Notes: generated by a model from the sequence alone, not told the origin. DNA of 64,000 nt from RGIG3077 sp045541475 (GCA_045541475.1 JAZQJI010000027.1:69947-133946), one strand, 5' to 3'; counted from the first letter of the stretch, positions 43,627-52,886 are shown. Translations and numbers: made by a program.

Positions 43627-46023
43627 TTATACTGTCAAAAGTTCATTTACGCATTGTTTTTGGTTTGGCATAAAAAACTGTTTGTTTTCACATGTTTCTT
43701 CGCGAATAAGCGCAATCTGCAAAACCTCATCAATAGTAGAAACAAATCTAAATTCAACCGCATCCTTTACTGCTTGGTCGATTTCATCGTAGTCAGGTTG
43801 ATTACCGATAGGAGCAATAACTGTTTTTATGCCATTTCTATATGCAGCCATTGATTTTTCACGCAGACCGCCTATCGGCAAAACTTTTCCGTGCAGAGTA
43901 ATTTCACCTGTCATAGCCACATCACAGCAAACAGGAGTATTCGAAAGAGCGGATACCATTGCAGTTACCATTGTAACACCGGCTGAAGGGCCATCTTTTG
44001 GAACAGCACCCTCGGGTGCGTGGACGTGAATATCGTTATTTTTATAGAAATCTCCGTTCATTCCATAATTTTCGGCATTACATCTGCACCAGCTAACTGC
44101 AAGCTTTGCGCTCTCTTTCATAACATCTCCTAAAGAGCCTGTAATTTCAAAGTTACCTTTGCCGTTTAAAACCAGAGCTTCAAGAGGCATTAAAACACCG
44201 CCCGACGCTGTCCACGCAAGGCCGTTTACAACACCGATTTGGTTTTCTTTGGACATTTCATCGCCGTGATATTTTCTTACACCAAGATATTTTTCTATAT
44301 TAGCGCCATTGAATTTAACACATTTAGAAGTACCTTCAACAATTTCCTTAGCAGCTTTTCTGCAAAGTGAAGCAATTGTACGTTCCAATGTACGCACACC
44401 CGCTTCTCGTGTGTAGCTATCTATAAGGGCATACAATGCATCATCAGTAATTCTTATCTGAGATTTTTTTAGCCCGTTTGCGCTTATCATTTTAGGCACA
44501 AGATGTTTCTTGGCAATATTGAATTTTTCTTCCCTGGTATAACTGGGAATTTCGATAATCTCCATTCTGTCATGCAAAGGTTCAGGAATATTACCTTCAA
44601 CATTGGCAGTTGTAATAAACATTACATTGCTTAAATCAAAAGGAAGCTCAAGATAATGATCTCTAAATTCCTTGTTTTGTTCCGCATCAAGCACTTCAAG
44701 CATTGCAGAAGCAGGATCACCTTTAAAATCATTGCTCATTTTATCAATTTCATCAAGCAAAATCAAAGGATTCATCGTGCCTGCTCTATTCATTGCAGCA
44801 AGTATTCTGCCCGGCATAGACCCGATATAAGTTTTTCTGTGCCCTCTTATTTCGGCTTCATCCTTAACACCGCCCAAGGAAACACGAACGTATTTTCTGC
44901 CCAAAGCCTTAGCTATTGACTTACCAATTGATGTTTTACCCACACCGGGAGGTCCGACAAGGCAAATTATATTTCCGTTGTTTTGGCTTTGCAAGGCTTG
45001 AACAGATATAGTTTCAAGTATACGTTCCTTTACCTTTTCAAGACCGTAATGATCTTTATCAAGCGATTTTTTTGCTTTTTGTATATCAATTTTAGCGTTG
45101 GAATATTTATTCCAAGGCAAGTCAAGAACAGTATCAAGGTAGTTTCTGATAACAAAAGCTTCTTGAGAATTAGAAGGCATTTTCATCAGTCTGTCAGCTT
45201 CTTTTACAAGTTTTTCGGCATCTTTTTCATCTAATCCGATAGCATAAATCCTATCAATATAGCTGATAACCTCTTCGTTGACGTTTTCGTCCTCACCAAG
45301 CTGCTGCGAAATGACGTGCATTTGCTCACGTAAATAGTATTCGTGTTGAGAACGGTCAATATTTTCCTTAACTTTATCATGAATTTGCTTTTCAAGCATA
45401 AGGATTTCTGTTTCAGCCGTTAGCGCGCTGTAAAGCATTGAAAGCTTTGTCAGAATGTTTCCTGCTTCCAAAAGCTCTTGTTTTATTTCAAACGAAAAAC
45501 CTGTGTTAAAAACAATGCTCTCAAATAAGCGATAAGGATTAGGTTGATTCATCACAAGAGTTTGCAATTCTTTAGGCATCTTGGGCATAAATTCAGCGTA
45601 GCTGATAAAAGCATCTTTAACGCTGCGTACAACTGCGTCAAGCTCTACCGCATCAATTTTTGCCTTGGAATAACTCTGCATTATCTTAACATCGGCATAA
45701 AGCATTTTATCAGTATTATACATTTGCATGATTTTTGCTTTTGAAATACCTTCAACAAGAACCCTGGCAACGCCATCTTTAGTCTTAACAAATTGTTTTA
45801 TTTCACATATTACGCCGATTTTGTAAACATCATTAAATGAAGGTTCTTCAACAAAAACGTCTTTTTGAGTTGATAAAAAAATTCTTTTATCATTATCCAT
45901 AGCCTCTTTAATGGCGTTTATTGAACATTTACGTGCAACATCAAAGTGTAAAACAATGTTAGGAAATGCAACAACACCTCTTAAAGCAAGCATGGGCATA
46001 TATATCAATTCGTTTTTCTCCAT
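43627..46023 (-). CDS. lon: ATP-dependent protease La
   Basis: 798 residues: substrate-binding N-domain (about 1-200), AAA+ domain with GPPGVGKTSIGKS and LLDEIDKM, and protease domain with the catalytic Ser in PKDGPSAGVTM and Lys about 40 residues later. The C-terminus carries about 20 extra residues (TCENKQFFMPNQKQC). Confidence 0.98.
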   Translation of the reverse strand: MEKNELIYMPMLALRGVVAFPNIVLHFDVARKCSINAIKEAMDNDKRIFLSTQKDVFVEEPSFNDVYKIGVICEIKQFVKTKDGVARVLVEGISKAKIMQMYNTDKMLYADVKIMQSYSKAKIDAVELDAVVRSVKDAFISYAEFMPKMPKELQTLVMNQPNPYRLFESIVFNTGFSFEIKQELLEAGNILTKLSMLYSALTAETEILMLEKQIHDKVKENIDRSQHEYYLREQMHVISQQLGEDENVNEEVISYIDRIYAIGLDEKDAEKLVKEADRLMKMPSNSQEAFVIRNYLDTVLDLPWNKYSNAKIDIQKAKKSLDKDHYGLEKVKERILETISVQALQSQNNGNIICLVGPPGVGKTSIGKSIAKALGRKYVRVSLGGVKDEAEIRGHRKTYIGSMPGRILAAMNRAGTMNPLILLDEIDKMSNDFKGDPASAMLEVLDAEQNKEFRDHYLELPFDLSNVMFITTANVEGNIPEPLHDRMEIIEIPSYTREEKFNIAKKHLVPKMISANGLKKSQIRITDDALYALIDSYTREAGVRTLERTIASLCRKAAKEIVEGTSKCVKFNGANIEKYLGVRKYHGDEMSKENQIGVVNGLAWTASGGVLMPLEALVLNGKGNFEITGSLGDVMKESAKLAVSWCRCNAENYGMNGDFYKNNDIHVHAPEGAVPKDGPSAGVTMVTAMVSALSNTPVCCDVAMTGEITLHGKVLPIGGLREKSMAAYRNGIKTVIAPIGNQPDYDEIDQAVKDAVEFRFVSTIDEVLQIALIREETCENKQFFMPNQKQCVNELLTV

Positions 46024-46155
46024 TTCTTTCTCCGTTTCTATTTATAAAAAGATTCAGATTGTCACTATTTAATACGCATATCAATTATACAGTATCTTGT
46101 CGTATTTTGCAAGCGTTATATTTTACAAATTTGAATAGCCGTAAACAAAACAAAA

Positions 46156-46184
46156 AACTGCACCGAAAATACATTGGTGCAGTT
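46156..46184 (-). terminator. Terminator after the ABC permease gene
   Basis: AACTGCACC/GGTGCAGTT stem, 11-nt loop, A-rich on the plus side giving T on the minus strand. It lies 10 bp beyond the stop codon. Confidence 0.8.
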
Positions 46185-46193
46185 TTAATACAA

Positions 46194-47033
46194 TTACAGT
46201 GAAAGTCTGCTATTAATTAATCTTGTGCTGACAATGAACACGATAACGCTGAATATCGCATAACCTACACCTGTGCATCCAAGTATAACGTTAAAAAATG
46301 TATCAAGCGATTCTTCATCAATTTTTGCTTGAATGAAGAATGTCGGAATCGATACAATAGTGCTTACAAGCGAATTAACACCTACATAAACACCAAAGAT
46401 AAGGAGAATCTTAAGCACACCGGAAACTTTAACGACAGTTTGCGACATAATAAGTGTAAATCCTGCCAGAATAATGTAGAATGCATATTGCAGAATAACA
46501 GAAATGGCCATTAACGGAAAGTTAATTCCTGTTTCTTCAAACATCGGAACTATAAATTCCTTGAAGAAATTAAAATAATCATCACCATAAACCCAACAGA
46601 ATATTCTGATGTCCAAATCAACCATCACAAGACAGATAATCACATAACCGATAAATATTAACAATGTTGATATGTACTTGGAACCGAGTATTTCGACCGA
46701 AGAGTTTGGTGTCAAAAACACATTATATCCTTGCTTCTTACAGAAGTCGTTATTCATTGTAACTAGCGAGAATATTACAACAAATGCCGCTGCTGAAAAA
46801 CAAGCAATTACCAGCAACAATATTGAAAATGTGTACATCTGCTGACCAAATGAATATAGCAAATATCTTGTTGATCGCATATAATCTTCGTAATCACCGC
46901 TAAAATCTTCAAATGTGTTGAATTTGATCATTACAGCACCTAAAAAATTCATCAATTCAAGCACAACAACCAAGCCGAACACAACATAAATTGCAGTTTT
47001 GATTTTTACAAATTCATATTTTAACAGTTTAAG
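46194..47033 (-). CDS. ABC transporter permease
   Basis: 279 residues from ATG 47033 (GGAGG 8 nt upstream, inside the end of the ATPase gene). Six hydrophobic segments, opening MLKLLKYEFVKIKTAIYVVF as in ABC-2 type exporters. Works with the ATPase encoded directly upstream. Substrate unknown. Confidence 0.85.
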   Translation of the reverse strand, partial: LKLLKYEFVKIKTAIYVVFGLVVVLELMNFLGAVMIKFNTFEDFSGDYEDYMRSTRYLLYSFGQQMYTFSILLLVIACFSAAAFVVIFSLVTMNNDFCKKQGYNVFLTPNSSVEILGSKYISTLLIFIGYVIICLVMVDLDIRIFCWVYGDDYFNFFKEFIVPMFEETGINFPLMAISVILQYAFYIILAGFTLIMSQTVVKVSGVLKILLIFGVYVGVNSLVSTIVSIPTFFIQAKIDEESLDTFFNVILGCTGVGYAIFSVIVFIVSTRLINSRLSL

Positions 47034-48033
47034 CATTTGCATCACCTCCATTGTTATCAACATCGGAATTATCCGAAGCGTCAACATTATTCAAGATTTC
47101 TTGAATCGGCTGCGCAACGGGTGTGTTTTGGACTTGTGATTCACCGCTGAACTGATTTTGCCAAGAATTATTCTGGGGATACTGCGGTGTGTTTGCATTG
47201 GGGTACTGCGGCATATTCATGTTAGGATATTGTTGTTGATACGGTGGGGTTGGATATTGTTGATACGGTGGATATGAAGTATTCTGAAATTGCTGAGGCA
47301 TCTGCGGCATATTTGGCATAAATTGACCATAAGGGTTAAATGAAGGTGCACCATAAACTTCACGATAAAGATCAGAAATTGATTTATTGTTAGCACGACG
47401 CACTTCGTTAATATCGCCGTTAATTATAATCTGACCATTTCGAACCATAACAACATTATGAACTATCGGTTCCAATTCATCAAACAAATGGCTTGATATG
47501 ATAAAGCAGCTGCCTTGCGAAGCCGACGCAATAATAGAGCTGATAATCTGGTCACGTGCAATAACATCAATACCATTTAAAGGCTCGTCAAGCATTACTA
47601 CATTGGAACGGCGAGAAAGCGTAACAGCAATTTTTAATTTTGCAGCCATACCCGAAGATAGAGTTTTAACCTTAAGCTTTTCAGTAAGTCCCATATAAGC
47701 AAGTAATTTTTTGAAATATGACATATCAAAATCGGGGAAAAAATCTTTATGATAATTCGCAACATTTTCAATAGTCATAAAGTTGTAATAGTAAGGCTCG
47801 GTTGGCATATAAGCGATATTTGCCTTTGTGCGTACTGTAATTGGTGAATTATTGAAATATATAGTGCCTTTTTCGGGCTTTACAAGTCCGGCAGCAGTTT
47901 TCATCAATGTTGTTTTACCGCTTCCGTTCGGACCGATAAGTGCATATAGCTTACCTTGCTCAAAGTTGATTGAAACATTATCCAATACAGGAACACTGTT
48001 GTAAAACTTTGTTACATTCTCAAATCTTAACAT
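47029..48033 (-). CDS. ABC transporter ATPase with Pro/Gln/Tyr-rich C-terminal tail
   Basis: 334 residues. Nucleotide-binding domain to about 225: Walker A GPNGSGKTTLMK, signature LSSGMAAKLK (LSSGM instead of LSGGQ), Walker B VVMLDEPLNGID. Then an unusual low-complexity tail of about 100 residues built from Pro, Gln, Tyr and Asn (PPYQQYPTPPYQQQYP). The core resembles YtrB/GntR-associated or bacitracin-type exporters. It overlaps the permease gene by 5 bp. Confidence 0.88.
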   Translation of the reverse strand: MLRFENVTKFYNSVPVLDNVSINFEQGKLYALIGPNGSGKTTLMKTAAGLVKPEKGTIYFNNSPITVRTKANIAYMPTEPYYYNFMTIENVANYHKDFFPDFDMSYFKKLLAYMGLTEKLKVKTLSSGMAAKLKIAVTLSRRSNVVMLDEPLNGIDVIARDQIISSIIASASQGSCFIISSHLFDELEPIVHNVVMVRNGQIIINGDINEVRRANNKSISDLYREVYGAPSFNPYGQFMPNMPQMPQQFQNTSYPPYQQYPTPPYQQQYPNMNMPQYPNANTPQYPQNNSWQNQFSGESQVQNTPVAQPIQEILNNVDASDNSDVDNNGGDANA

Positions 48034-48133
48034 GTTTTTCTCCTTAATCAGTATATCAAATTAATTCACTTTGACACAACAATTCTAACATATACCCCCA
48101 AAAAAAGCAACAAAAATATTTTTTAAAAAATAC

Positions 48134-48162
48134 TTGCATTTCTATATAGTATATGATATAAT
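48134..48162 (+). promoter_or_regulatory. tRNA-Ser(CGA) promoter
   Basis: TTGCAT (48134-48139), 17 bp, TATAAT (48157-48162), 14 bp before the tRNA. Confidence 0.75.
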
Positions 48163-48176
48163 CATTAAGTTGAATT

Positions 48177-48268
48177 GGAGACGTATCGAAGTGGTCATAA
48201 CGAGAACGACTCGAAATCGTTTTGGCGTGATGAGCGTCACGTGGGTTCGAATCCCACCGTCTCCGCCA
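48177..48268 (+). tRNA. tRNA-Ser (CGA)
   Basis: 92 nt including encoded CCA. Acceptor GGAGACG/CGTCTCC, anticodon loop CTCGAAA, long variable arm, T-loop GGTTCGAATCC. Confidence 0.95.
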
Positions 48269-48271
48269 AGG

Positions 48272-48312
48272 ACTCCTTGAAGGTTTTATCCTTCAAGGAG
48301 TTTTCTTTTTTA
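48272..48312 (+). terminator. Terminator after tRNA-Ser(CGA)
   Basis: ACTCCTTGAAGG/CCTTCAAGGAGT, 6-nt loop, T-rich tail. Confidence 0.85.
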
Positions 48313-48375
48313 TGCAAATGCCAAGTTGATTTATATTGTACAAGTAATATCAAGAAAAAAAATATACTTAACAAA

Positions 48376-48413
48376 AAAGCTCAAAAGCATAATTCTTTAT
48401 GTTTTTGAGCTTT
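48376..48413 (-). terminator. Terminator after the dockerin protease gene
   Basis: AAAGCTCAAAA/TTTTGAGCTTT stem with an inner CATA/TATG extension. It lies 37 bp past the stop at 48450. Confidence 0.75.
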
Positions 48414-48449
48414 ATGTATTATATTTTATTCTTTGAAGATAAATACTAA

Positions 48450-49937
48450 TTAATTTATTGAAACATTAATGGTGTATTCACCGTTAACAAGATTACCAAC
48501 ACTAATGTTAAGGCCTGTATCAATAGTTTCTTGTCCGTTTGAATCATACCACGCAAATCCTGAAACTGACGAATCGATAACATCACCTGATGTAAAATAA
48601 CCGTTATTATCATTCACAAGGCGTACAACTCTTGTACCGTCATCTCCCTGATACAATGGGCCGTAATTATCATAAGCAAATACATTAATATTCCAGTAAT
48701 CGTACGTATACAATTCAGACTGAATATGCAAGACTCTGATTCCACTGTTTTTATTCCACCACATAGTGTTATTTTCATCCTCAGTTACATATTCAACAAT
48801 GAAGTATTCACCAAAATAGCTATTACCCAAAGTCTCGCCGGGTATCAGTATAAAATCAGGAGAATGCTGAGCAGAAGAAAGGGTAAAGGTTTGTGTTCCT
48901 TTAGATTTATCATAAACGGAAATTTCGTTTTCTCTATACCAACCAAGCATAAGCTTGGAAAAGGAACTGTAATCACCGTATGCATCATCCATCATTTCAT
49001 ATCCTGCATTACCGTGCAAGCCTTCCCAATCAGATGTATCCTCATATTTGTAGTAATCAGGCAGACCCATCGAATGACCCATTTCATGAATTATAGTTGT
49101 AACATAATCAATGTGACTTGTGGGCACTGAATTACCTGTAATAATATTTCCAACAGCCAAATTATCAACACGATACGAAGGATCTCCAAATGCGCCAGAA
49201 CAAGGCCACCAATAATCAGAATCTGCGGAAGACGGCACGAAATAAGCTGAGCAATCTATGTATCCATCGCTGTTAGCATCATACTCACTAAAATCAACAG
49301 TTTCGCTGTAATAATCAAGTACTTCTTCTACAAGTTTTACTTTATCATCGTTGTAGTCGGAAATCGGACCACTTGCAGTATATGTAAGTACGTCACCGGT
49401 CATATTAAACCTTCCGTAAGATGATCTTTCGAGATATGCCGTTACACTTTCGTAAGGGTAATATTCTGACGATGTATCTTCTGCACCAAATATAGCATCT
49501 TCAACCTTTTGAGCATCAAAATCGTTACTGAATTTGCAGTCGGTAAAATCAATTTCAAAAACAAGCATTTTTACATTGCCTGTCGATGGACACGATGCTC
49601 CAAGCGCTGTGATAGGGGTATCGATTAAATTATCCTCTTCATATATCCCCTGCCAATCATCAATCCCCAGATATGCGCGTTTTAATAGACATACATCAAC
49701 AATGTTCAAATCATCATCACTTAATAAATCGGCATAATAAAAATTATCGGCGTGGATTGTCGAAGTATCCAACACGTGACTTGATAACTTATATACATCT
49801 TGCGCGTCAATAGACAAATTACAGTCAATATCCCCTACATAGCCTGTAAGGATAGCCTGAGATGTAACTGTAGGAGAGATGATATTTAAACCAAGCAACG
49901 TAGCAGTAATAGCAGAAAACACTCTATTTAGTTTCAT
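48450..49937 (-). CDS. Secreted M6-like metalloprotease with N-terminal dockerin
   Basis: 495 residues. Signal peptide (about 1-28), then a two-repeat type I dockerin (about 34-92; GDIDCNLSIDAQDVYKLS and ADLLSDDDLNIVDVCLLKRA), then a peptidase domain with zinc motif HEMGHSMGLPD (H284, E285, H288), resembling the immune-inhibitor-A (M6) group, and a beta-rich C-terminal domain. The dockerin sits at the N-terminus, whereas in the GH9 enzyme it is C-terminal. Attachment to a cellulosome scaffold or cell-surface cohesin is inferred; no scaffoldin is in the window. Confidence 0.88.
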   Translation of the reverse strand: MKLNRVFSAITATLLGLNIISPTVTSQAILTGYVGDIDCNLSIDAQDVYKLSSHVLDTSTIHADNFYYADLLSDDDLNIVDVCLLKRAYLGIDDWQGIYEEDNLIDTPITALGASCPSTGNVKMLVFEIDFTDCKFSNDFDAQKVEDAIFGAEDTSSEYYPYESVTAYLERSSYGRFNMTGDVLTYTASGPISDYNDDKVKLVEEVLDYYSETVDFSEYDANSDGYIDCSAYFVPSSADSDYWWPCSGAFGDPSYRVDNLAVGNIITGNSVPTSHIDYVTTIIHEMGHSMGLPDYYKYEDTSDWEGLHGNAGYEMMDDAYGDYSSFSKLMLGWYRENEISVYDKSKGTQTFTLSSAQHSPDFILIPGETLGNSYFGEYFIVEYVTEDENNTMWWNKNSGIRVLHIQSELYTYDYWNINVFAYDNYGPLYQGDDGTRVVRLVNDNNGYFTSGDVIDSSVSGFAWYDSNGQETIDTGLNISVGNLVNGEYTINVSIN

Positions 49938-50108
49938 AATAGCCTCCGTAAATTATATTGCTGTATTTTTTATCACAATAACTTAATCATAACATATAAT
50001 TTCCAATTTTGCAATATATAAGGAAAAATGATGATTATTATTGCACAAATTATTGTAATTAATAAATATATTTGCTATAATAACTAAAATACGTTTAGGA
50101 GAAAGTAT

Positions 50109-50576
50109 ATGTACAAAATCATGTTCGTCTGCCACGGCAATATATGCCGCTCGCCAATGGCTGAGTTCATAATGAAGGAGCTTACAGCCAAATCAAGCTT
50201 AAATGATAAATTAACAATAAAATCTGCTGCTACAAGCACCGAGGAAATCGGAAATGGAATATATCCGCCTGCAAAAGATGAACTAAAACGACGAAAAATT
50301 CATTTTTCAGAACATTTTGCTACACAAGTTAAACGCAGCGATTATAGTAAATATGATTTGTTTATTGTAATGGATACAAACAATGTGAGAAACATAATGC
50401 GAATTTTTGGAAATGATCCGGAAAATAAAGTTCACAAATTGCTTGAATATGCCAACCGTAAAGATGATGTTGCAGATCCGTGGTATTCCAATAGGTTTGA
50501 CATTGCTTTTAATGATATATACGATGGATGTGCAGGATTGTTGAATCATTTGATTTGTGTTTTGAACAATGAATGA
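50109..50576 (+). CDS. Low-molecular-weight protein-tyrosine phosphatase
   Basis: 155 residues. P-loop FVCHGNICRSPMAEF with nucleophile C8 and R14; general-acid D123 in DPWYS. Close to a CpsB/YwqE-type phosphatase gene on the same strand. Confidence 0.93.
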   Translation: MYKIMFVCHGNICRSPMAEFIMKELTAKSSLNDKLTIKSAATSTEEIGNGIYPPAKDELKRRKIHFSEHFATQVKRSDYSKYDLFIVMDTNNVRNIMRIFGNDPENKVHKLLEYANRKDDVADPWYSNRFDIAFNDIYDGCAGLLNHLICVLNNE

Positions 50577-50616
50577 AACTTTAGATTTTAACGCTTTTAT
50601 AGCTAAATATATTTTT

Positions 50617-50645
50617 GCATAATATTTATTTTTTAGGGCAAATTA
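50617..50645 (+). promoter_or_regulatory. Forespore-type (sigma-G/F) promoter candidate
   Basis: GCATA (50617-50621), 17 bp, CAAATTA (50639-50645), fitting the sigma-G pattern of a GNATA-type -35 and CANNNTA -10. No sigma-A pair is visible here. Confidence 0.45.
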
Positions 50646-50701
50646 TAAGTGTGCTAAGATAACTGCACAAATATATTCAGCTTACAAGGCGGTGAATCAA
50701 A

Positions 50702-50830
50702 TTGAGCAAGAACAACAATCAAAAACAGCAACAGAACCAAAACGAAAATCAAAACCAACAGCAACAAAAGCAACAGAATCGTCAGCAAAGCAACAACAAT
50801 AACAACAATAACAACAATAACAACAACTAA
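50702..50830 (+). CDS. 42-residue Asn/Gln-rich peptide (gamma-SASP-like candidate)
   Basis: TTG 50702 (GGCGGTGA 7 nt upstream) to TAA 50828-50830, then a strong terminator. The product starts MSKNNNQKQQQNQNENQNQQ, is about 80 percent Asn and Gln with a few Lys and Arg, and ends in an Asn run. It has no hydrophobic residue to fold. Gamma-type small spore proteins are Gln/Asn-rich amino-acid stores made under sigma-G in the forespore; the promoter here looks like that class. The assignment is inference from composition, size and promoter. Confidence 0.55.
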   Translation: MSKNNNQKQQQNQNENQNQQQQKQQNRQQSNNNNNNNNNNNN

Positions 50831-50838
50831 TCAACATC

Positions 50839-50870
50839 AAAAAGCAGGTTATTAACCTGCTTTTTGTTTT
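50839..50870 (+). terminator. Terminator after the Asn/Gln-rich gene
   Basis: AAAAAGCAGGTT/AACCTGCTTTTT with a 3-nt loop and T-run. It begins 8 bp after the stop. Confidence 0.85.
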
Positions 50871-50946
50871 AACGCAGAGGTACATCAAGTTGACAAATGT
50901 GCCAATATGTGATATATTTTACTTATTGATTAAAGGAGTTTGTGCA

Positions 50947-51654
50947 ATGAACGGATTGATTGATTTTCACACTCACATATTACCGGAAATGGACGACGGT
51001 GCAAGAGATGCAGATGAATCTTTAGAAATGATTGCTATGCTAAAGGAGCAAAGAGTTTCTACAATTGTATCTACATCGCATTATTACATGCAGGATGAAG
51101 ATATTAACACTTTTTTAGACAGACGCAATGCAGCATTTGAAAGATTGAAGAAACACGCTGAAGAAAAGAATTTTGAATTACCGCATATCATACTTGGAGC
51201 GGAAGTTTTATTTTCTCCCCTGCTTTGCGATTGCGATTGCAAACCTCTTTGCATTGGTGATACTTCTTACATATTGTTGGAAATGCCTTACACTAAATTC
51301 TCGCAATCACATTTTAAATCTCTTGAAAACTTTTTAAACATGAGTGGACTGGACTGTATTTTAGCTCATGTTGAAAGATATTTTCATTTTAACGATGAAA
51401 AAGATGTGTACAAGCTTGCTATGCATGATGTACTTTGTCAAATCAATGCCGGTTCTATTATAGATAAAAAAACACGCAGAAGAACACTAAAGCTGATATC
51501 AAAGGGATACGGTCACTTAATCGGCACTGATTCACACAATTCAGAAACAAGAAAACCTAATTTAAATGGCGCTGTTGATGTTTTATCTAAAAAGAAATAC
51601 GCCGGAATAATTGAAGAAATGACTGACACTGCAAAAGAAATTTTGAATATATAA
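50947..51654 (+). CDS. PHP-domain tyrosine phosphatase (CpsB/CapC/YwqE family)
   Basis: 235 residues from ATG 50947 (AAAGGAG 8 nt upstream). Metal ligands in IDFHTHILPEMDDGA, then STSHYYMQ, GAEVLFSP, LAHVERYFHF and GTDSHNSE. Family members dephosphorylate tyrosine kinases that control capsule or exopolysaccharide; no kinase gene is in the window. Confidence 0.92.
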   Translation: MNGLIDFHTHILPEMDDGARDADESLEMIAMLKEQRVSTIVSTSHYYMQDEDINTFLDRRNAAFERLKKHAEEKNFELPHIILGAEVLFSPLLCDCDCKPLCIGDTSYILLEMPYTKFSQSHFKSLENFLNMSGLDCILAHVERYFHFNDEKDVYKLAMHDVLCQINAGSIIDKKTRRRTLKLISKGYGHLIGTDSHNSETRKPNLNGAVDVLSKKKYAGIIEEMTDTAKEILNI

Positions 51655-51657
51655 AAT

Positions 51658-51693
51658 AACCGATAGTTAGGCAGAATTGCAAAACTATCGGTT
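51658..51693. terminator. Terminator between ywqE-like and ireB genes
   Basis: AACCGATAGTT/AACTATCGGTT stem with a 14-nt loop; serves the plus-strand gene and probably also the minus-strand ireB gene that ends at 51724. Confidence 0.7.
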
Positions 51694-51723
51694 TAATTAC
51701 TTTATTGTGTAAATGAATATGAA

Positions 51724-51984
51724 TTAAAGACCAAGATAAGACTTTACAAGCACTTGAAGAAGCTCGTCACGGTCAATGTGGCGGATAAGACTACGCGCAT
51801 TGTTGTATGTGGTTATGTATGTCGGATCTTCGGACAAGATATACCCTACAATCTGATTGATAGGATTATATCCTTTTTGTGTAAGAGCATCATATACAGT
51901 TGTAAGTGTTTTCTTGAGTTCGTTTTCTTTATCATCATTTACTGAAAAAGTTTGTGTTTTATCGATCATAATTACATATTGCAA
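51724..51984 (-). CDS. IreB-family (UPF0297/DUF965) regulatory phosphoprotein
   Basis: About 86 residues with NEVLKTVYDAL-type helix ([20 protein letters not shown]) and [18 protein letters not shown], standard for IreB, a target of the PASTA kinase/phosphatase pair in Enterococcus. The start is uncertain: TTG 51984 lies 20 nt from the only good Shine-Dalgarno (AAAGGAG) and ATG 51969 has none. Confidence 0.9.
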   Translation of the reverse strand: MQYVIMIDKTQTFSVNDDKENELKKTLTTVYDALTQKGYNPINQIVGYILSEDPTYITTYNNARSLIRHIDRDELLQVLVKSYLGL

Positions 51985-52146
51985 AACAAATATAAATGTT
52001 TCGCTCTCCTTTAAACAAAATATCCTTCATCTGTATATTATATATCATTTTTAGTGATATGACAAGTAGTTTTGTATAATTCAACACGAAAAAATTTTCA
52101 GCATTTTTTTGTGCATAATTACAAATAAATTATAACTTGAATTAAA

Positions 52147-52180
52147 CGGCGACAATTCACTTTAATTGCCGCCGTTTATT
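52147..52180 (-). terminator. Terminator after the DUF1540 gene
   Basis: AAACGGCGGCAATT/AATTGTCGCCGTTT with one mismatch and a short loop. Confidence 0.75.
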
Positions 52181-52200
52181 CAATTAGATTCTTTTAAATA

Positions 52201-52398
52201 CTATCTACAGCCGCCGTCACATTCAAAAGACTTGCAGTCTACACATTCGCAAGATGTGGGGTTGGATTCGTGAGTGCCGACAGTTATCTGGCTGAGAGAA
52301 CAATAATTCTCACTTCCCACATTGTGTTTGCATTTCTGAACCGTGCAGTGAATATTAGAGTTTTTCTGCTTATCAGTCATCATTTTGTTTTCCTCCAA
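52201..52398 (-). CDS. DUF1540 small Cys-rich protein
   Basis: 65 residues with eight Cys in CTVQKC, NYCSLSQITVG, SCECVDCKSF and CDGGC, the DUF1540 pattern, likely metal-binding. Family members are frequent in spore-formers. GGAGGA before the ATG. Confidence 0.9.
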   Translation of the reverse strand: MEENKMMTDKQKNSNIHCTVQKCKHNVGSENYCSLSQITVGTHESNPTSCECVDCKSFECDGGCR

Positions 52399-52518
52399 AA
52401 AAGCATTTTTGTTGCAGAATTTGCAACTGATATTTATTATCTCACAAACACAAAAAAATATCCGTTTAAGTATACAAGAAAAAAGTTTTATAAAATAGAT
52501 ATTTTTTCAAAAAAAGGC

Positions 52519-52547
52519 TTGACAAATATAAAACAATATGGTAAAAT
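52519..52547 (+). promoter_or_regulatory. Promoter of the Gly-Arg-His tRNA cluster
   Basis: TTGACA (52519-52524), 17 bp, TAAAAT (52542-52547). The flank AAAAAGGCTTGACAAAT also occurs before the second serine tRNA pair. Confidence 0.8.
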
Positions 52548-52564
52548 ATTAGCGTTGTCAATTT

Positions 52565-52638
52565 GCGGGTGTAGTTCAATGGTAGAATGTCAGCCTTCCA
52601 AGCTGAACACGTGGGTTCGATTCCCATCACCCGCTCCA
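52565..52638 (+). tRNA. tRNA-Gly (TCC)
   Basis: 74 nt with CCA; acceptor GCGGGTG/CACCCGC, anticodon loop CTTCCAA. Confidence 0.95.
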
Positions 52639-52667
52639 TCACACTTAGGTGTGAGCATAACTATTGT

Positions 52668-52744
52668 GCGCCATTAACTCAGCTGGATAGAGTAACTGCC
52701 TTCTAAGCAGTAAGTCGCTGGTTCGAATCCAGCATGGCGTGCCA
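52668..52744 (+). tRNA. tRNA-Arg (TCT)
   Basis: 77 nt with CCA; anticodon loop CTTCTAA, T-loop GGTTCGAATCC. First acceptor pair is G-T. Confidence 0.94.
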
Positions 52745-52748
52745 ATAT

Positions 52749-52826
52749 GGTGGGTATAGCGTAGTTGGTTAACGCGTCAGTTTGTGGCACTGAAGACCGT
52801 CGGTTCGAGTCCGATTACCCACCCCA
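52749..52826 (+). tRNA. tRNA-His (GTG)
   Basis: 78 nt with CCA; extra 5' G opposite discriminator C, anticodon GTG in TTTGTGGCA. Confidence 0.95.
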
Positions 52827-52852
52827 GCCGAATGATTTCGGCCTAACATTTT

Positions 52853-52886
52853 CGAGCATCACTTTTGTGGTGCTCGATTTTGTTTT
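52853..52886 (+). terminator. Terminator after the tRNA cluster
   Basis: CGAGCATCAC/GTGGTGCTCG around TTTT, followed by ATTTTGTTTT. Confidence 0.85.

Noticed and set aside
46156..46184. A third copy of the attachment palindrome
   Set aside because: The GCACC/GGTGC arms are similar, but the centre and flanks differ and it has the features of an ordinary terminator.
50697..50888. Cys/Phe-rich minus-strand frame
   Set aside because: It is the complement of the Asn/Gln codon repeats of the 42-residue gene and lacks a start site.
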